Made by a program: the position numbers and the translations under genes. Shown piece after piece: positions 6,152 through 8,748 of a stretch of DNA of 8,748 bases (position 1 is the first letter of the stretch; every line of letters begins with the position of its first letter). The notes beneath the pieces were generated by a model. It was not told where the DNA came from, searched no databases, and saw nothing but the letters and a program-made list of their open reading frames with translations. Origin of the DNA: Candidatus Nanohaloarchaea archaeon (GTDB lineage: Archaea > Nanohalarchaeota > Nanosalinia > Nanosalinales > JAHENU01); assembly GCA_018609855.1 (NCBI GenBank), contig JAHENU010000069.1:1-8748 (forward strand), given 5' to 3'.

Positions 6152-6159
6152 ATTTTATG
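6152..6159 (+). promoter_or_regulatory. Candidate proximal TATA box of psmA
   Basis: ATTTTATG, preceded by purine-rich ATAGAAA, is centred about 45 nt before the psmA ATG. Transcription would start near 6181, giving a leader of about 20 nt that includes the ribosome binding site. The match to consensus is weaker than for the distal element. Confidence 0.35.
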
Positions 6160-6188
6160 AATGAGGCAACGTCAGTAAAGAATGGATT

Positions 6189-6193
6189 GGTGG
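6189..6193 (+). promoter_or_regulatory. Ribosome binding site of psmA
   Basis: GGTGG ends 7 nt before ATG 6201. psmA thus appears to have a leadered, SD-dependent start, unlike most other promoter-proximal genes here. Confidence 0.6.
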
Positions 6194-6200
6194 ATACTAT

Positions 6201-6908
6201 ATGCAATTTGATGTTGGGCAAAGTGGTGGATATGACCGAGCAAAGACAATTTTCTCGCCAGATGGGCGTCTCTATCAGGTAGAATATGCAAGAGAAGCCG
6301 TCAGTATTGGCGCGACGACTGTCGGTCTTATTTACAAAAACGGTGTTGTATTAGGTGCCCGACGCACTGTAGAAAAGTTACAAAAAGTGAATCCGGAGAA
6401 ATTATCGAAAATCGAAACACATGTTGGCATTGCCACGGCCGGTCTCATTTCAGATGGAAGAGTCATCGTTGACTCAGCACGTGTCCAAGGACAGCGCAAC
6501 ATGCTTATGTATGATGAACCGGTGTCCGTTTACAAAATAGCGAAACATATTGCAGATCTCAAACAAGCCTACACACAATATGGTGGTGTACGACCCTATG
6601 GTGTAGCGATGTTGGTGGGCGGAGTTAATGACACACCGCATTTATACCAGACAGATCCAGCAGGGATCATGAAAGAATGGAACGCAACTTCTATCGGTCG
6701 TGGACAAGATAAAGCAAAAGAAATATTCGAGAGTGAATTCAAAGACAAGATGAAACAAGAAGATGCTATTCAATTGGCTGTGAAAGCTTTATCACAGGCA
6801 GAAGAGCAATTAAAACTTGAGGAAATCGAATTAGCAGTTATCTCGGACCAAAAGCCATTCACCCGCATCAGTCCTGAAGAGCTAGAGAAAATGGGTGTAA
6901 ATGTGTAA
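6201..6908 (+). CDS. psmA: 20S proteasome alpha subunit
   Basis: Seven copies form each outer ring of the archaeal 20S proteasome and gate substrate entry to the beta-subunit chamber; PAN-type ATPases dock on the ring. The 235 residues match the family. GYDRAKTIFSPDGRLYQVEYAREAV (two adjoining motifs, residues 10-34) is the alpha-type N-terminal signature that forms the gate and helix H0. Lys67 in NPEKLSKIE aligns with the lysine that binds HbYX tails of the regulatory ATPase in Thermoplasma. YTQYGGVRPYGV and TDPAGIMKEWNATSIGRG are further alpha-subunit hallmarks. No beta subunit or PAN gene is in the window. The ATG at 6201 has an SD and gives the normal MQ...GGYDRA length. RNase P protein genes lie upstream on the same strand, separated by the thioredoxin gene. 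The assignment is essentially certain. Confidence 0.98.
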   Translation: MQFDVGQSGGYDRAKTIFSPDGRLYQVEYAREAVSIGATTVGLIYKNGVVLGARRTVEKLQKVNPEKLSKIETHVGIATAGLISDGRVIVDSARVQGQRNMLMYDEPVSVYKIAKHIADLKQAYTQYGGVRPYGVAMLVGGVNDTPHLYQTDPAGIMKEWNATSIGRGQDKAKEIFESEFKDKMKQEDAIQLAVKALSQAEEQLKLEEIELAVISDQKPFTRISPEELEKMGVNV

Positions 6909-6920
6909 GAGATGTTTCTG

Positions 6921-6965
6921 ATCAATGGATTTCCATTGATAGTTCTCTATGAGATATCCGTTTTT
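6921..6965 (+). terminator. Possible psmA terminator: hairpin plus T-run
   Basis: ATCAATGG and CCATTGAT (6921-6940) form an 8-bp stem with a 4-nt loop, 12 nt after the psmA stop. A run of five T follows at 6961-6965. The T-run is 20 nt from the hairpin, so this is not a bacterial-type terminator, but archaeal polymerase can stop at oligo-T alone. The stem may instead protect the mRNA 3' end. Confidence 0.4.
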
Positions 6966-7040
6966 ACACGTAACTGGTTACATAAATGAGAAGAAGAGAG
7001 GAGACATCACCTCCTAAAAGGGTTTAGCCTCCTCTTCACT
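6966..7040. other. Repeat-rich convergent intergenic segment
   Basis: Between psmA and the small minus-strand gene lie several short structured sequences. GTAAC and GTTAC flank TG at 6970-6981. The purine-rich GAAGAGAGGAG near 6993-7003 pairs imperfectly with CCTCCTCTTC (7028-7037), and CTAAA/TTTAG arms (7014-7027) lie inside. Read on the minus strand this would be a bulged hairpin just after the stop at 7041, possibly that gene's 3' structure. ATCACCTCCT (7006-7015) equals the conserved 16S rRNA 3'-end sequence. Confidence 0.35.
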
Positions 7041-7304
7041 CTACGATCCATATTGGCGGATCTGTTGTAAGGCCATCTGATCTTCAAGATGCTCCAACTC
7101 TCCTTTGAGGGCGATAATCATAGAGAGTAGCAGCGAAGTGGTGGCATCCCGCTCCCCCGTAAGTGAAGATACCTGAGTGTGTTTAATATCGTCAACCAAA
7201 GTCTGGAACGAATGCCGGTAGGTAGGCGGCAAGTGATCGGAAGCATGCGCCCATTTTTCTAACTTGGCCACGGACAATGCACTAGTATCAACAATCTGAT
7301 TCAT
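7041..7304 (-). CDS. Small helical protein, unknown function
   Basis: I do not recognise this 87-residue protein. It has no signal peptide, no membrane segment and no cysteine. Residues 10-42 and 50-83 look helical; the second (LLLSMIIALKGELEHLEDQMALQQIRQYG, spread over 58-86) has heptad-like hydrophobic spacing and an acidic patch, suggesting a coiled coil or dimerisation. ATG 7304 is chosen because AGGTGA (7310-7315 on the minus strand) lies 5 nt before it. ATG 7310 and GTG 7313 are also in frame and would add two or three residues. A TATA box at 7337-7344 suggests its own promoter, 66-75 nt after orc1. The ordered composition and good translation signals support a real gene, but no homologue comes to mind. 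Confidence 0.6.
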   Translation of the reverse strand: MNQIVDTSALSVAKLEKWAHASDHLPPTYRHSFQTLVDDIKHTQVSSLTGERDATTSLLLSMIIALKGELEHLEDQMALQQIRQYGS

Positions 7305-7336
7305 TTGCATCACCTACCCTAAACTCTCGCCCGGGG

Positions 7337-7344
7337 TTTATAAA
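7337..7344 (-). promoter_or_regulatory. TATA box for the small unknown gene
   Basis: TTTATAAA, a perfect palindrome, is centred at 7340.5 and predicts transcription start near 7315. That is about at the AGGTGA ribosome binding site, leaving a leader of roughly 10 nt before ATG 7304. It lies after the orc1 stop. Confidence 0.5.
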
Positions 7345-7379
7345 TGCCAGGAAAGCGGGTGTTGCCGGTATGCCGCGAC

Positions 7380-8381
7380 TTAGGAAAGATCAACTGCATG
7401 ATAAGTGCGCCAACGACCGGTACCTTCAGCCCGGATAAGCTGATACTGTTCAAGCGTGTTCAAATAGTTCCGGATAGAGCGTTCAGAGATAGAATCGTTA
7501 TCTTCAAGTGAGTTATACAACTCCTGATATAACTGTGATGCAGAGATGTTGCCATTTTCTTGGATAATAGATAATAAAAGCTGTTGATATTGATTCAGAT
7601 CTGGCTGCTCAGTAGTCACAGGGGCTGCGGGAATATCATTCGGAGCAATAGCATCTCGCTGTTCACTTTCTGCTGTAAATGCAGCATGCTTCAACAAGGC
7701 AATAGCTTTCCGTGCATCACCAGCAGCTTGATCAGCAATTGAGTCTATGATTGTATTCCCAATTGTCTCACGATATAGACCATGCTTTGCCCGTTCTGTG
7801 AGGATATCAGTCAACTGAGAAAATGAATACGGAGAAAATGTTATTGTTGTGGCTGGCTGAAGTCGGCTCTGTACCCGCTCATCATACCGTAGATAGAAGT
7901 GCTGGTCATTAGAAATCAGCACCATCGGTATGCTTCTTTGTAAACAGCCATAAATAAGAGAGTCATTGTCAAGCTTATCAGCCTCATCCAACACCACCAG
8001 CAGCTGACGCTGTGATAGCGATTGCTCAATCATATCAAACAATTCGTCAAATGCCATGCCTTTCCGATGGACTGAAATTGGCCGCAGCTGTTCTGCTATT
8101 GCATATAAGGTTTTAAAAGCCGAGTAGGTTTCCCAGCAATTGACATACACACATTTTATACTATCAGCATAGTCGGAAAATGCATGCAACACGTACCGCG
8201 CGGTAGATGTTTTGCCAGTGCCAGTATTTCCTGTTATAATAGCATTTAAGTGCTCCTGTCGCTGGAATACCGTCTGTAAATGCGCACGCAATTCTTCAAT
8301 TTCCGTATCACGATGTAGTAGTTGATCAGGAAGATACGATGCATGCAAAACTTCCTGACGTTTAATAATAGTAGGAGGCAT
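7380..8381 (-). CDS. orc1/cdc6: Orc1/Cdc6 replication initiator ATPase
   Basis: Archaeal Orc1/Cdc6 binds origin repeats and loads the MCM helicase. The AAA+ core is complete: YLPDQLLHRDTEIEEL (16-31) is the family N-terminal motif, GNTGTGKT (51-58) the Walker A, LVVLDEAD (128-135) the Walker B, Asn158 in VLISND the sensor 1, and AGDARKAI (220-227) the sensor 2 with Arg224. DERVQSRL (167-174) matches the initiator-specific motif region where family members have DxRVxSxL. A C-terminal winged-helix domain spans about 262-331. At 333 residues it is shorter than many archaeal Orc1 proteins (about 370-420). A low-complexity linker (237-260) joins the AAA+ and winged-helix parts. ATG 8381 lies about 27 nt from a TATA box, so the mRNA is probably leaderless. 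Family call is firm; role as main initiator or paralogue cannot be decided here. Confidence 0.94.
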   Translation of the reverse strand: MPPTIIKRQEVLHASYLPDQLLHRDTEIEELRAHLQTVFQRQEHLNAIITGNTGTGKTSTARYVLHAFSDYADSIKCVYVNCWETYSAFKTLYAIAEQLRPISVHRKGMAFDELFDMIEQSLSQRQLLVVLDEADKLDNDSLIYGCLQRSIPMVLISNDQHFYLRYDERVQSRLQPATTITFSPYSFSQLTDILTERAKHGLYRETIGNTIIDSIADQAAGDARKAIALLKHAAFTAESEQRDAIAPNDIPAAPVTTEQPDLNQYQQLLLSIIQENGNISASQLYQELYNSLEDNDSISERSIRNYLNTLEQYQLIRAEGTGRWRTYHAVDLS

Positions 8382-8404
8382 ATATTACATAGGACTAAAG
8401 AAGA

Positions 8405-8412
8405 TTTTATAA
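8405..8412. promoter_or_regulatory. Shared TATA-like element between orc1 and the VanZ-like gene
   Basis: The plus strand reads TTTTATAA and the minus strand TTATAAAA. The centre is 27.5 nt from orc1 ATG 8381, fitting a leaderless start. In the plus direction it predicts a start near 8433, about 10 nt before ATG 8444. No other TATA-like sequence is visible in this 62-nt gap, so one element may serve both genes. Confidence 0.5.
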
Positions 8413-8432
8413 GTTAAGGCGTGATGGGTTAT

Positions 8433-8437
8433 GGGAG
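8433..8437 (+). promoter_or_regulatory. Ribosome binding site of the VanZ-like gene
   Basis: GGGAG ends 6 nt before ATG 8444. It lies in the loop between GGGTT (8426-8430) and AACCC (8438-8442), which could form a 5-bp stem if transcription starts far enough upstream. Confidence 0.5.
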
Positions 8438-8443
8438 AACCCA

Positions 8444-8748
8444 ATGCACACTTTTCAACAGCGTTATTGGCGTCAATGGGGTATTTGGATTATATTGCTA
8501 CTATATCTAACGCTACTCCTCTATAATTCATTAGTGCCGGCACCTATAGCAGCGGATCCAAAGACTGCCTGGCAGTATACAGACAAAATAAAGCATATAG
8601 GAGCTTATGCTGTATTGACAGGACTTTTGTGGCTACATTTGCGACAACGATCTGTGGATCAACGCACAGCTAGTGCTATCATAGCAATTGCTATCGGTGC
8701 CGGGATAGAAACAATGCAGTATGGCCTCCCAACACGCCATGCCACTAT
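8444..8748 (+). CDS. VanZ-like membrane protein, C-terminus beyond window
   Basis: I translated 101 codons by hand; the gene runs off the right edge. Residues 13-32 are a hydrophobic helix (GIWIILLLYLTLLLYNSLVP region). The VanZ-family signature follows: DKIKHIGAYAVLTGLLW (47-63), matching DKxxHxxxYxxLxxLxW. The next helix (75-92) ends in GAGIETMQYGLPTRHAT, matching the family's ExxQxxxPxRxxxxxD motif; the final Asp would lie beyond the window. VanZ is named after a protein giving low-level teicoplanin resistance in enterococci, but the wider family is common in bacteria and archaea and its function is not established. Nothing here indicates antibiotic resistance. The start follows a GGGAG site and faces away from orc1. 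Confidence 0.82.
   Translation, partial: MHTFQQRYWRQWGIWIILLLYLTLLLYNSLVPAPIAADPKTAWQYTDKIKHIGAYAVLTGLLWLHLRQRSVDQRTASAIIAIAIGAGIETMQYGLPTRHAT

Noticed and set aside
6161..6178. Tiny frame (5 codons) upstream of psmA, considered as a leader peptide
   Set aside because: Too short, no ribosome binding site, and it may lie upstream of the transcription start if the proximal TATA box is used.
6970..6981. Imperfect palindrome GTAAC-TG-GTTAC as an operator
   Set aside because: Located downstream of psmA and beyond the end of the convergent gene, away from any promoter; single occurrence and short arms.
7345..7379. Short GC-rich sequence after orc1 considered as an intrinsic terminator
   Set aside because: Only 3-4 bp of pairing around CGG/CCG and no T-run follows on the minus strand.
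1..8748. Search by eye for CRISPR repeats, tRNA or rRNA genes, insertion sequences, att sites and toxin-antitoxin pairs
   Set aside because: No regularly spaced repeats, cloverleaf with TTC-containing T-arm, transposase motif or terminal repeats were seen; nearly all sequence is assigned to genes.
8444..8748. VanZ-like gene as an antibiotic resistance determinant
   Set aside because: VanZ-family proteins are widespread without any vancomycin cluster, and no van genes are nearby; the family name alone is not evidence of resistance.

Overview
The window is archaeal chromosomal DNA. Three things show this directly: an archaeal 20S proteasome alpha subunit, the two eukaryote-like RNase P proteins Rpp30 and Pop5, and an Orc1/Cdc6 initiator ATPase. 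Promoters agree: several genes have a TATA-like box centred 24-28 nt upstream of the start codon, as expected for leaderless archaeal mRNAs. The mix of short membrane proteins, a membrane-anchored thioredoxin, a double-length ThyX, a GGDEF protein and a VanZ-like protein resembles DPANN genomes (Woesearchaeota/Pacearchaeota type). That placement is an inference and was not tested phylogenetically.

Layout, left to right. Positions 1-3181 (minus strand) form a cluster in the order GGDEF diguanylate cyclase, double-domain ThyX thymidylate synthase, thymidylate kinase (cut by the left edge). ThyX would make dTMP and Tmk would phosphorylate it, so these two form a dTTP-supply module with a c-di-GMP-type enzyme upstream. 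Positions 3235-4390 (minus) hold two genes for membrane proteins I cannot name: a single-pass protein with a HTHD-containing outer domain and a multi-pass protein with a CSSCG motif. They are divergent from the plus-strand RNase P pair rnp3-rnp2 (4441-5519), whose reading frames overlap by ATGA. A minus-strand gene (5521-6033) encodes a zinc finger, a membrane helix and a thioredoxin-like CPHC domain. Next come psmA (6201-6908, plus), a small unknown gene (7041-7304, minus), orc1/cdc6 (7380-8381, minus), and a divergent VanZ-like membrane protein cut by the right edge.

RNase P proteins next to psmA recall the conserved archaeal RNase P/proteasome/exosome superoperon. Here it is interrupted by the thioredoxin gene, and the usual SBDS-Rrp4-Rrp41 genes do not follow psmA.

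The most unusual points are: (i) a GGDEF protein with apparently intact catalytic and RxxD inhibitory sites in an archaeon, next to thymidylate synthesis genes; (ii) a tandem ThyX whose halves have lost different parts of the active-site motifs; (iii) a cytoplasmic C2H2 finger joined to an external disulfide oxidoreductase; (iv) the unnamed HTHD/CSSCG membrane pair; and (v) two intergenic regions where one TATA-like element appears able to serve divergent genes, one almost perfectly symmetric. No tRNA, rRNA, CRISPR array, insertion sequence or origin repeat was seen. No gene-free stretch exceeds about 170 nt.
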